Shown here: positions 17,079 through 25,251 of the stretch, one piece after another
How positions within the stretch are numbered: the stretch's first letter is position 1
Layout of the letters: each line of letters begins with the position of its first letter
NCBI GenBank assembly: GCA_902779945.1
Contig: CACZDN010000001.1
Coordinates: 62,001-126,000 of the forward strand
Origin: Oscillospiraceae bacterium
GTDB taxonomy: Bacteria > Bacillota > Clostridia > Oscillospirales > Oscillospiraceae
DNA length: 64,000 bases
Direction: 5' to 3'
Notes under the pieces: generated by a model
What the model was told of the DNA's origin: nothing
What the model saw: only the letters and a program-made list of their open reading frames with translations
The model's database searches: none
Made by a program: the position numbers and the translations under genes

Positions 17079-17924
17079 TTAATCATCTACTTTGTATTTG
17101 CACACCCCCTCACTGGACTTCTTTTCGATTACCTTCCCATTCAGCGCCGCGACCCATTTCTGGCTGAAGGCTGTGCTGCCAAAGTAAGCGTTGAAGTTCT
17201 GCTGCGGGAGGACGACATATTCCTGATCGTCCTCCTTGTTGGCAGCATAGTATTTGTACAGCATGACGCTGGCTTCCACGGGTACACCTTTGGGCGTCAG
17301 CTCGGTCAGACGCTGGAGTACATCTTCCGGCAGGTCGAAGTCCTTGTTTTTCAGTGGACCGAGCTCCAGCGCGTCGGCAAGGATGTCATCAAAGCGAAGA
17401 ACCCATGTGCCTTTCGTATTCGGCGCGAACGGCGGGACCAACATGTGGCGCAGCTTTTTCGCCCACTGTTCCCGAAAGCCCTCTTTGAGCGCCTGCGCCT
17501 TTTCTACTGCTTCTTTGCGGACAGCATCGGGATTCGCCTCCACAAAAGCTACGATATTATTCACATGCCGGATCAGCCAGCCTTCTCCGTCCGGCGTCAC
17601 CAGCTCCGGAAACTCATCCGCATATTCCCCATAATCTGTTCTGAGCCTCGGATCGTTCTGATCCGGGGCTTTTTTCATTTTCTCCGCCGAAAGGCTGCAC
17701 CATGCAAGCAGTGCCCGCCGCGCGGTTTCGATCCGGTCGTATGCGCTGCCATCGTCCCGGAACAGATATCCACGTGCCAGAATGGTCAGGATGCGCCGGA
17801 AGCCGGAGAAGTCCAGCAGCATCGGGAGCGTGAAGCGTCCTATGTAGCTTACATCCTTCTTGCTGTCCGCCTTGTAGACGGGAAACTCCGTATACGCGCG
17901 GAATTCTTCTATCTCATTAACCAT
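17079..17924 (-). CDS. Unknown protein coupled to the RdRP-like polymerase
   Basis: This protein of 281 residues has no motif or membrane segment that I recognise. It contains a TLPMLLDFSGFRRIL helix-forming segment, a central Glu/Lys-rich helical stretch, and a C-terminal part ending KSSEGVCKYKVDD. The start overlaps the 3' end of the polymerase-like gene by 16 bp, so the two are almost certainly translated together. A subunit, loading factor or specificity factor for the polymerase is a reasonable guess from that coupling alone. Confidence 0.75.
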   Translation of the reverse strand: MVNEIEEFRAYTEFPVYKADSKKDVSYIGRFTLPMLLDFSGFRRILTILARGYLFRDDGSAYDRIETARRALLAWCSLSAEKMKKAPDQNDPRLRTDYGEYADEFPELVTPDGEGWLIRHVNNIVAFVEANPDAVRKEAVEKAQALKEGFREQWAKKLRHMLVPPFAPNTKGTWVLRFDDILADALELGPLKNKDFDLPEDVLQRLTELTPKGVPVEASVMLYKYYAANKEDDQEYVVLPQQNFNAYFGSTAFSQKWVAALNGKVIEKKSSEGVCKYKVDD

Positions 17925-20900
17925 TTCAAATCCCACCTCTGTTTTGTTCCTGGTTTTTTGAAGTCAACTGCCAAGTCCAGCGCGGCTGCTGGCAGCACCT
18001 CAAGGATGAAGCGCCGCACGCCCAAAAGCTCAGCGCATTGAACTGCCGTCTCCTGAGAAATACCTGGCCGCTCCGCTTCTCCGACAAACCTGTGCCTGGG
18101 CTCCAGAATGTCAATGCAGTTTCGGATGATCTGCTTTTGGTAATCTGCTTTCCCAATGGCTCCCTGCAGCATTGCCCGAAGCTGCTCACTGTCATTCTTG
18201 TTTATGCCTTTATGCTTTTGAATCTCTCCAATCCGGTATTGTTCATCCAGATCCATGAGAATATCCCCCAGAATCCGGTACCCGCCGCAGCGAAAATCAC
18301 AGAGTATATCCCGGCAGTATGGCGGCGAAGTGGTGAAGAGCTCATATAAGACCACCAGCCGATCTTCCTCCGGCGTAAATTGCCAGTCAGATTGCCGCAG
18401 CTTTTCCAGAGTATCATGGATTTCACGGCGACTATATCGCTCGAAACCGTGGTAAAGATCCTCAACGGAAATCTCATCCTCCTGATCCCGCGAAAACAGG
18501 ATGCGCTGAACATCTTTGCGGTAGTTGGTGGACGGCTTGAGATGCCGGTATGATTCGCAGCGGCGCTTGGCCTCCTCATAGTCCGCGATGATCGAGCGCA
18601 CGCGCTCCACGATCTGCGGGTCAAGTTTTTCCCTCCACTCTGGATCAGCGGCGAAGGTGAACAGTGCATCGCTGTCCGCCCGCACCGATTTGATGCAGGC
18701 TGTCTGCTTCCAAAGCTCATGGGCATAGAACGGTGTGCGCTCCAGATTTGCCGTGACCTCATCCCATTCAACCTCAGCAAAATACTCTTTCAGGCGTTTG
18801 GCCTTGGACGGCTCGTACCATTCATGTTCATCGGGATCACCGACAATCCCTTTGTATTTCAGGAAATTGCTCTTCACAGAGGCACGATTGCCAAGGTATT
18901 CCGAGAGCTCCGGCTTGACGCCGCTCTTGGCGGAGTCGATCTCAAGCCCAGTGAGGATGGTCAGGATCTCCGTCTCTTTGCGGTACTGTTCACGGGCTGC
19001 CTCCGGGATGCTTTCATCATAGGCGAGGATGCTGCGTCGAAGTGCCGCATTGGAGATCTGCCCGACGCGGGAAGAGAAAGTACTCTTGACCGTCTCGAAT
19101 CTCGCTCGCGAATCGTTGGCGTCCGCGATCAGCGGCTCTGCTGACGGAATCTTCAGCAGTGGCAGATTGCTCGCATTGTCCAGCCCGCCATCATAGTTTC
19201 GGCTGATGCAGCGGCTCAAGAGAGGTTCCGCGTAAAGATGCACGGTATCGCCGTCATAATCTGCGCCGCCAAGCCGATCCGGAATCAGGGAACGGGAGTC
19301 CACCATGGCCACATAGTAAAGCTGGTTCAGGAATTTTTCCCGCAGCGGTCCCACGGGATCAAGCGGCGTGACAAGGGCTTCCTCATTGCGGGAGATATGC
19401 GGATTGCGCAGAATCGTGAGCTGCTCCGGTGAAGCATAGTTGGGCTGTGGAGCGTAAACCTGCGAACCGGTCAGGCTCTCTTTGATGAGCTTGTCATAAG
19501 CCTGCTCTGAAGTCGTCCGCACAATGACCGCCAGCAGACGTATAAGATCATCGGAGAGATATCGGGTATCGCCTCTGACCATCAGCTTGCCGATCCCATA
19601 TTGTTCCCGAATATGCTTTGCCTTATCTGCCAGTTCTTTCTGGAAGACCTGCTCTCCGAGAAAGGCAGGATTCTTGTCCAGCAGCTTCGCACGCATCCGG
19701 CGCCGGTCTGTGGATTCCAACTCGGGGTTGTCCAGATCCATGCTGAAATAGAAGAGCTGCCAACCAATGTCAGCGACAGTTTTGTAATACGCCGTCTCCG
19801 TTGCCTTTGTCAGCCAGGTCTGCTCTACGCTCTCCGGAGAGCGTTCCCAGCCGAGGGGAAGATCGTTCGGGCGGTATTCCTCCGCTGTGATCGCCGCAGT
19901 ATTGAGGAGCTGGAAGTTCAGCTCCGTCAGCCCGTCACGGCTGCGGCGGTCCATGCCGGAGACGAAAAGCAAATGATTATACTTCCGGCAGCGATCCAGG
20001 TATTCGCGCCAGTTCAGGCCGTTTTCCTTCATCCAGCCCCAGCCCTTGCACATGCTTTTGGTCAGGATCATGTCTACACGGGATACGGGATGGCGTACAC
20101 CTTCAATATCTACAATCTCGCGCACACCAAGCTCAGCAAATAGCTTGTGAAAATCCACCTCATGAACCACACCCTTGATGTAGGGCATACGGATTTGGAA
20201 AGAACGATGGTCGTGCTTTTCATATCCGAAGGGATCAAGCCTTTGGCCCAGCTCCGCGGAGATCAACCCCTCGCCGTCAAACTCCAACACCTCAATGTCC
20301 ATCGTTTTCTCCACACGGGAATAGCGTCGCATGGGCGCATCTGAGCCGTCATCTTCCACGGTTACGGCGGCGACATCCCGCACGATGCTTCGCGGATTGT
20401 TCACGACGATGATGTGGTCGGCATCCATGGAAAAACCGTGCTCGATGGCGCGCCCGCTGGTGAACATCAGACCATTGTAGGCGTAGAGCTTGGAAAGCTG
20501 GCATTTGCCGATCTTCATGCTCAGGGTTATCCGCTCCCAGACCGAATCAAAGAGATCAGCCCGGATAAAGGACAGTTTGTTCTTCCGGCTCATGCTGGCG
20601 GAGCGTTCAAAGGCCACAAAGCGCACAGGGCCGCGGTAGAAAACAAATTCGATTCCTTCCGGCCGGAACAGATATTCCGACAGCTCCTGCAATGCCTTCA
20701 CCCGGCCAACTGCGCGACGGTCGAAGATGCCGGAGAAGTCCAGCCAGACAAGCGAAGTCATAAAGGTGTCCTCGGAACTCAGGGCCGGCTCGCCATCCAC
20801 GGGGAGGAAGGGCTGAAGCTGATGGAAGAGCGCGCAATCGTCCTGTGGTGTCTTTTTTACGGCGCTCTGGTTGGCTTCATCGTTGGTGTCAAAATAAAAA

Positions 20901-20983
20901 CGGTAACCATCCTCGGTTTTCTTCGCGGTGTTCAGAATGGCCCGCGCCGAGATTTCAAGGATGTTATACTTCGGCAATTTCAT
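17909..20983 (-). CDS. RdRP/QDE-1/YonO-superfamily two-barrel RNA polymerase homologue
   Basis: The 1024-residue protein shows the ordered motif set of the cellular RdRP superfamily: DGEGLIS (236-242), SFQIRMPYIKGVV (261-273), RNP (526-528), then GGADYDGD (572-579), with D575, D577 and D579 as the presumed Mg-binding triad. Spacing between RNP and DxDGD is about as in eukaryotic RdRPs. The phage SP-beta member YonO is a DNA-dependent RNA polymerase, so this one may transcribe element genes; an RNA template is equally possible. The ATG at 20983 has a GAAGGGG-type site before it. It is divergent from the primase/par genes and overlaps the next gene. Residues beyond about 600 are unassigned. Confidence 0.85.
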   Translation of the reverse strand: MKLPKYNILEISARAILNTAKKTEDGYRFYFDTNDEANQSAVKKTPQDDCALFHQLQPFLPVDGEPALSSEDTFMTSLVWLDFSGIFDRRAVGRVKALQELSEYLFRPEGIEFVFYRGPVRFVAFERSASMSRKNKLSFIRADLFDSVWERITLSMKIGKCQLSKLYAYNGLMFTSGRAIEHGFSMDADHIIVVNNPRSIVRDVAAVTVEDDGSDAPMRRYSRVEKTMDIEVLEFDGEGLISAELGQRLDPFGYEKHDHRSFQIRMPYIKGVVHEVDFHKLFAELGVREIVDIEGVRHPVSRVDMILTKSMCKGWGWMKENGLNWREYLDRCRKYNHLLFVSGMDRRSRDGLTELNFQLLNTAAITAEEYRPNDLPLGWERSPESVEQTWLTKATETAYYKTVADIGWQLFYFSMDLDNPELESTDRRRMRAKLLDKNPAFLGEQVFQKELADKAKHIREQYGIGKLMVRGDTRYLSDDLIRLLAVIVRTTSEQAYDKLIKESLTGSQVYAPQPNYASPEQLTILRNPHISRNEEALVTPLDPVGPLREKFLNQLYYVAMVDSRSLIPDRLGGADYDGDTVHLYAEPLLSRCISRNYDGGLDNASNLPLLKIPSAEPLIADANDSRARFETVKSTFSSRVGQISNAALRRSILAYDESIPEAAREQYRKETEILTILTGLEIDSAKSGVKPELSEYLGNRASVKSNFLKYKGIVGDPDEHEWYEPSKAKRLKEYFAEVEWDEVTANLERTPFYAHELWKQTACIKSVRADSDALFTFAADPEWREKLDPQIVERVRSIIADYEEAKRRCESYRHLKPSTNYRKDVQRILFSRDQEDEISVEDLYHGFERYSRREIHDTLEKLRQSDWQFTPEEDRLVVLYELFTTSPPYCRDILCDFRCGGYRILGDILMDLDEQYRIGEIQKHKGINKNDSEQLRAMLQGAIGKADYQKQIIRNCIDILEPRHRFVGEAERPGISQETAVQCAELLGVRRFILEVLPAAALDLAVDFKKPGTKQRWDLKWLMR

Positions 20984-21567
20984 GTAATCACCCCTTCGAT
21001 AAGGATTTATATTATTAAATAACTGCTCTCACTTTTTGCTGGCGGCTGCATTCGCAGGAGTGAACATCATCTGTTCGCGCTGTTTTTGCCCGAAAAAAGG
21101 CTTTCATTTTCAACTCCTTGACATGTCTGACTATAACATAAAAGCTGTCCAAAAAATTTCCCTCGGACAATCTGCTTTTCTGCTTTTCTGCCTTTTCTGC
21201 TTTTCTCAACGTTCTCAACGTCTCACAGTCTATAAGCAATGCTGTACGTAAGTACGGACAGCAAGAAATGTTTTTACTAAAAATTTTTGAATTGTTTTCT
21301 CCCATCCATCTGTCATCAGACAACAAACTCTGCGCAGATGCAGTCGAAAAACGGCGATGTCAGCAATGACTCCCACGTTTTCTGTTCACAAAAAACTGCT
21401 CTCACTTTTACTCTTGGCTCTTCCTGAATAGCATTATCCCATCAGCGCTGTACCATAAACTGTACTTCCAGAAAAAAATTTTTCGGGATGGTCAGAAAAT
21501 GACTGTCCCGAATTTTTGTTATTAAAAAACTGCTCTCACTTTTTGAGGCAGCAAATATAAAAAGGAG
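20984..21567. promoter_or_regulatory. 584-bp control region with three direct repeats
   Basis: This divergent region holds no gene. AACTGCTCTCACTTTT occurs three times in one orientation: at 21021-21037 (next to the polymerase gene), 21394-21409, and 21528-21545 (next to the primase gene). Copies 1 and 3 share an upstream TTATTAAA-like run. A CTGCTTTT/CTGCCTTTT short tandem array lies at about 21171-21206. These could be operators, polymerase-specific promoters, origin iterons or the ParR centromere. Confidence 0.6.
21482..21518 (+). terminator. Hairpin with T run upstream of the primase gene
   Basis: TTCGGGA..GTCA (21482-21494) pairs with TGAC..TCCCGAA (21500-21512), followed by TTTTTG. It may attenuate transcription entering the primase/par operon, or end a short transcript from the control region. 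Confidence 0.5.
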
Positions 21568-22167
21568 ATGATCACAACCGCAAACATTTTTGAAGCTGTG
21601 AAAACTGGCGTCTCTGTCAGAGATGCCGCTGAATGCTACGGCATTCGATCCAACCACGCAGGCATGGCCTGCTGCCCGTTCCACGACGATCACACACCCA
21701 GCATGAAGCTGAACGAGGACTACTTTTACTGCTTCGGCTGCGGAGCCGGCGGCGATGTCATTACATTTACCGCGAGGCTCTTCAACCTGAGGCCGTATGA
21801 GGCCGCCCGCAAGCTCGCGTCAGACTTCAACATTCCCGTAGACATTCCTCTGCCGGAACAGAACACCCTTCGCACTTTCCGTATGGATCAGTACAGATGC
21901 CAGAAAGCCCTGGACTCCTATCTGAATCTGTTAATCCGATGGAAGAGTGAGTACGAGCCGACAGATCCGGACGAGGAATGGGACGAGCGCTATCTGGAAG
22001 CCTGTCAGATGATGGAGCCCATGGAGTATCTGGCGGACGAGCTTGCCGTAGGAACTCTCGAACAGCGGAGATGCACGGTGGAACGCCTGCTGGCCGGCGG
22101 CAAAATAGACCAGCTTGAAGAACGAGTAAGCAGGCTGAACAGGAAAGAAGAAACCGAAATGAGGTAA
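21568..22167 (+). CDS. CHC2 zinc-finger primase-like protein
   Basis: The 199-residue protein holds a DnaG-type CHC2 zinc ribbon: CCPFHDDHTPS, then FYCFGCGAGGDVI. A helical tail of about 110 residues follows, with no TOPRIM catalytic core. It may be the DNA-binding part of a split primase, or a replication-initiation helper working with the SF3 helicase encoded downstream. The ATG at 21568 directly abuts AAAAAGGAG, and the SD-like run continues over it (GGAGATGATC), so the true start may be a non-standard codon slightly downstream. It heads a plus-strand operon with the ParM-like gene 11 bp away. Confidence 0.82.
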   Translation: MITTANIFEAVKTGVSVRDAAECYGIRSNHAGMACCPFHDDHTPSMKLNEDYFYCFGCGAGGDVITFTARLFNLRPYEAARKLASDFNIPVDIPLPEQNTLRTFRMDQYRCQKALDSYLNLLIRWKSEYEPTDPDEEWDERYLEACQMMEPMEYLADELAVGTLEQRRCTVERLLAGGKIDQLEERVSRLNRKEETEMR

Positions 22168-22178
22168 AGGAGGATTTT

Positions 22179-23108
22179 ATGGAACATTACAATTACAAAG
22201 GAAAAGAAATCGTGGGCGTGGACCAGGGCTTTGGCAACATGAAGTGCCGCCATGTGATCTTTCGCTCCGGTGTCCGTGCTTACGACGCCGAGCCGCCTAT
22301 GGCGGCGGATGCGCTCTTTTATGAGGGCAAGTATTATGTGGTCGGAGAAGATCACAAAACCTTTGTCAGCGATAAGAGTCAGGATGAGGATTACTACATT
22401 CTGACCATCGCGGCACTGGCAAAAGAGCTGGAGTTCCGCCGCATCACAGACTGTGAAGTAGTGCTGGCCGTAGGACTGCCGATCCAGTGGATCACGGCAC
22501 AGAAAGAGAGCTTTCGCAAATATCTCATGAAAAATGAGATGATCGAATTCCGCTATCACGGGCAGGACTATCTGGTGAGGATCGACGATGTGCAGGTCTT
22601 TCCCCAGGGCTTCGCCGGGATCGTGCAGCGTGCCGGAGATTTCAAAGGGCTCAATGTGCTGGCCGACATCGGCAACGGTACTATGAACACCATGTATCTC
22701 AAGGACGGCAAGCCCATAACCAGCCGCTGCTATACGGACAAGCTGGGCGTGGAGCAGTGCATCATCCGCATGTCCAATGAGCTGCTGGCGGTCAGCGGCT
22801 ACGATATGCCCTATGATGTTTACGAAGATTTCCTGCGCAGAGGCAGCGCCGATCTGCCGGAGAAATATACCGCCGTTATGCAGAAGGCGGCGGAAGAGTA
22901 TTCGACAACAATCCTTGCAAAGCTGCGGGAATATGAGTATAACCCGGAGATCATGCGGCTCACCGTCATGGGCGGCGGGGCTTGTATTCTCAAGCACTTC
23001 TGGGATGGAAGCAACAAACGGGTACAGTACATCGATGACATCTGCGCCACAGCAAAAGGCTATGAGCTGCTGGCACTGAACAATTTGAAACGCAATGCGG
23101 GCAGCTAA
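22179..23108 (+). CDS. ParM/StbA-like actin-type segregation ATPase
   Basis: The 309-residue protein has the actin-fold ATP motifs: phosphate-1 VDQGFGNMK near residue 15, phosphate-2 ADIGNGTMN near 165, and the adenosine motif VMGGGA near 263. Plasmid-type ParM filaments push sister DNA copies apart. AGGAGG lies 5 bases before the ATG. The next gene overlaps by 14 bp and has the size of its ParR-like adaptor. A segregation system implies that the element spends time as a replicating circle. Confidence 0.88.
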   Translation: MEHYNYKGKEIVGVDQGFGNMKCRHVIFRSGVRAYDAEPPMAADALFYEGKYYVVGEDHKTFVSDKSQDEDYYILTIAALAKELEFRRITDCEVVLAVGLPIQWITAQKESFRKYLMKNEMIEFRYHGQDYLVRIDDVQVFPQGFAGIVQRAGDFKGLNVLADIGNGTMNTMYLKDGKPITSRCYTDKLGVEQCIIRMSNELLAVSGYDMPYDVYEDFLRRGSADLPEKYTAVMQKAAEEYSTTILAKLREYEYNPEIMRLTVMGGGACILKHFWDGSNKRVQYIDDICATAKGYELLALNNLKRNAGS

Positions 23109-23409
23109 GCCGGAACGCACACTGCTTCTCCGCTTCAATCTCAACCGCAAGACAGATCGGGAGATCTGGGAATGGCTGCATGATAAAAACAGATCACAGA
23201 CGCTTTCCATGAACGCCTTTCTGATCGAGGGCCTGCGAAAGCTGATGGAAAACGAAAAGCCCCTGGATGCAAACGCACTGGCAAAAGAAATCTGCCGGGA
23301 GCTGCGCAGCCAGGGGCTTGCTCTGTCTTCTGAGGGGAGTTCATCTGAATCGTCAGTGGAAACGCTGGAACTCTCTGACGACATCATGGATTTCGCCAAC
23401 AGCTTTTAG
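23095..23409 (+). CDS. ParR-like centromere-binding adaptor
   Basis: This 104-residue protein has a basic N-terminus and a TLSMNAFLIEGLRKLM helix pair of the ribbon-helix-helix kind, followed by an acidic, serine-rich C-terminal tail (SSESSVETLELSDD) suited to binding ParM filaments. It overlaps the ParM-like gene by 14 bp. The family is inferred from size, order and layout. Its DNA site could be the repeats in 20984-21567. Confidence 0.7.
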   Translation: MRAAKPERTLLLRFNLNRKTDREIWEWLHDKNRSQTLSMNAFLIEGLRKLMENEKPLDANALAKEICRELRSQGLALSSEGSSSESSVETLELSDDIMDFANSF

Positions 23410-23766
23410 GCTGAGGATCAAGTGATTCTCAGCCAGTGCTTGCAGATTGATAGCATGGGTCTCATTGCCCTGCTTTCAATTTGCAAGCGAGATCGACGCA
23501 GGCGATCCTGCGAAGGGGTGCAGGGGAAGTAGCCGCGTCCCCTAAGCGCATAAGTGTTTTCAGACCGTCCCACGCAAGGTCGGAAATGCTTATGCAGTAA
23601 TTGCGTGCCGTCTGACTGCGGCAGCGGCACGCAATGCCCTCGGCAGAGCCCACGGCACTTTGCAGCCCTCCGGGATGAAAGTGCCATAGTGGGTTATTAC
23701 ACTTCCGCAGAAGTGCTCCCCCAAAACCTGACGACACAAAAAGCAAAAAAATGATGCAAGGAGGTC
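23410..23766. other. oriT-like region with stacked hairpins
   Basis: This gene-free 357-bp stretch before the relaxase holds several inverted repeats: GCATAAG...CTTATGC (about 23547-23595), ATTGCGTGCCG...CGGCACGCAAT (about 23600-23635), GGCACTTT...AAAGTGCC (about 23654-23685) and CACTTC-cgca-GAAGTG (about 23700-23715). Between the last two, TAGTGGGTTA (23687-23696) resembles the MobV nick site TAGTGTG/TTA of pMV158, which would place the nick after 23693. Confidence 0.65.
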
Positions 23767-25146
23767 ATGCCTTTGGCGAGAAACGACGGGGTGGATCGCA
23801 CCGTTGCAAGAAACCGCGATCTGAAAAAGAGTGCCGCGATTGATGGCGCACAGGCCCACAACGAACGGAAGAAGGAGATCTATTCCAACCCGGATATTGT
23901 GCCGGAACGTACAATCTATAACGTCCATTTTAAGGAGCCGAACGCTTCCTACGAGGAAATGTTCTCAGAGCTGGAGAAGGAGAAAGTTATATCCACATGG
24001 GGGCTTAAGCCGGACTCCACGAGGTTTTGTGAGCTGGTCTTCGATGTCAATTCCGCCTACTTCTACAATCACGGAGGATATGACTTCGCCAAAAAATTCT
24101 ACGCTGACGCCTATGAAGCCGCCGTGAAAATCGTCGGTGGTGAGCAGTACATTCTCTCCGCAGTTATGCACGCCGACGAGCGGAACCGGGCTATGTCCGA
24201 GGCGCTGGGGCAGGACCTGTATCACTATCATCTGCATGTGGTCTATGTCCCGGTGGTGGAGAAGAAAATCCTGTGGACAAAACGCTGCAAGGACCCGGCG
24301 CTGGTCGGGACGGTCAAAGAGACGATCATGCAGGTGAGCCGGAGCAAGAAATGGGAATCGAAACCCGCAATGGATGAGAACGGCCGGCCGAAGCGCACGG
24401 CAAGCGGGAAGAAGCTCTTGGAGAAATCCTACTCCGTTTTGCAGGATGATTTCTATAGGTATATGTTCGAGGCCGGCTATACGGATTTGCAGCGCGGTGA
24501 GCGCGGCAGTGCGGAAGAACACCTGACGGTTACGCAGTTCAAGGTGGAGCAGGAACAGAAAAGGCTGGCCGAGCTCTCGGTGAAAAAGGAAAACGTTCTG
24601 GATGATCTGGAAAGCCTTTCTCTGAAAAAGGAAAAGGCCGAGGAAATACTGACCGGGATTGAGGAAAGAACGCAGGAAGCGTGGGAACGGCTGCACGAGC
24701 TGACGCCGGCGGTCAAAAACGCGGAGGAGTTTGTAAAGAACAACGTCAGTTCTCTGGAAGAGCTGCTGCCGGAGGCGGGTGCGCTGGAACGCGCAAAGGG
24801 CTACCGGGAGGAAAAAGCAATCCCGCTTATCCTGAAGATCAAGAAGCTGCTCCTGTCCCTGTACCGGGCGCTGATTGAAATGCGGCAGAAGTATCTCGAT
24901 CTGCAGCGCTCCTACGACAGAGTGGCGCGCGACCGGGATTATTACAGCGACCGCCTTGAGGCAGCGGAGAAGGAAAACGGGACGCTCAAAGCAGCGGCAA
25001 CAGATCTGGGAAGGGTGAAGCGTGCCTTCGGATCTGAGCAGGTGGAAGCGGCAATCGCAGCCGAACAGGAACGGGAAGCCGCCGAAGCCGCAGCGAAAAA
25101 GGAGGCAAGAGCAGCGAGGTTCCGTTCGCGTCGGGACGCCAGATAA
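23767..25146 (+). CDS. MobV-family relaxase (Pre/Mob)
   Basis: The 459-residue protein has the MobV metal motif HYHLHVVYVP (three-histidine type) near residue 155, an N-terminal MPLARNDGVDRTVARN segment, and a long C-terminal coiled coil (about 255-400) ending in an Ala/Arg-rich tail. MobV relaxases nick oriT and lead one strand into a recipient using another element's secretion channel. The ATG at 23767 lies only 2 bases after GGAGG; a TTG at 23773 has better spacing and may be the real start. The oriT-like hairpins lie immediately upstream. Confidence 0.92.
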   Translation: MPLARNDGVDRTVARNRDLKKSAAIDGAQAHNERKKEIYSNPDIVPERTIYNVHFKEPNASYEEMFSELEKEKVISTWGLKPDSTRFCELVFDVNSAYFYNHGGYDFAKKFYADAYEAAVKIVGGEQYILSAVMHADERNRAMSEALGQDLYHYHLHVVYVPVVEKKILWTKRCKDPALVGTVKETIMQVSRSKKWESKPAMDENGRPKRTASGKKLLEKSYSVLQDDFYRYMFEAGYTDLQRGERGSAEEHLTVTQFKVEQEQKRLAELSVKKENVLDDLESLSLKKEKAEEILTGIEERTQEAWERLHELTPAVKNAEEFVKNNVSSLEELLPEAGALERAKGYREEKAIPLILKIKKLLLSLYRALIEMRQKYLDLQRSYDRVARDRDYYSDRLEAAEKENGTLKAAATDLGRVKRAFGSEQVEAAIAAEQEREAAEAAAKKEARAARFRSRRDAR

Positions 25147-25170
25147 ACACATTTTGAAAAGGAGAGGCAT

Positions 25171-25251
25171 TTGAAAAAGATCAAGAAAAACGCCCAAAGT
25201 TCGATCGAGTGGAAGGAGGAAATGCATGAACGAAATGGCGGAAGCCCCTGA
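25171..25251 (+). CDS. Short coupled leader peptide
   Basis: A 26-codon TTG-initiated frame follows AAAAGGAGAGGCAT and ends 26 bases inside the helicase gene, whose own ribosome-binding site it spans. The product (LKKIKKNAQSSIEWKEEMHE...) is Lys/Glu rich. It may only serve translational coupling; a stable peptide is not shown. Confidence 0.35.
   Translation: MKKIKKNAQSSIEWKEEMHERNGGSP

Noticed and set aside
21169-21206. CTGCTTTT tandem array as a phase-variable tract
   Set aside because: It is short, imperfect and not inside a gene or a recognisable promoter spacer.
21021-21545. CRISPR array
   Set aside because: The three repeats are 373 and 134 bases apart and only about 17 bases long; there are no regular spacers or cas genes.
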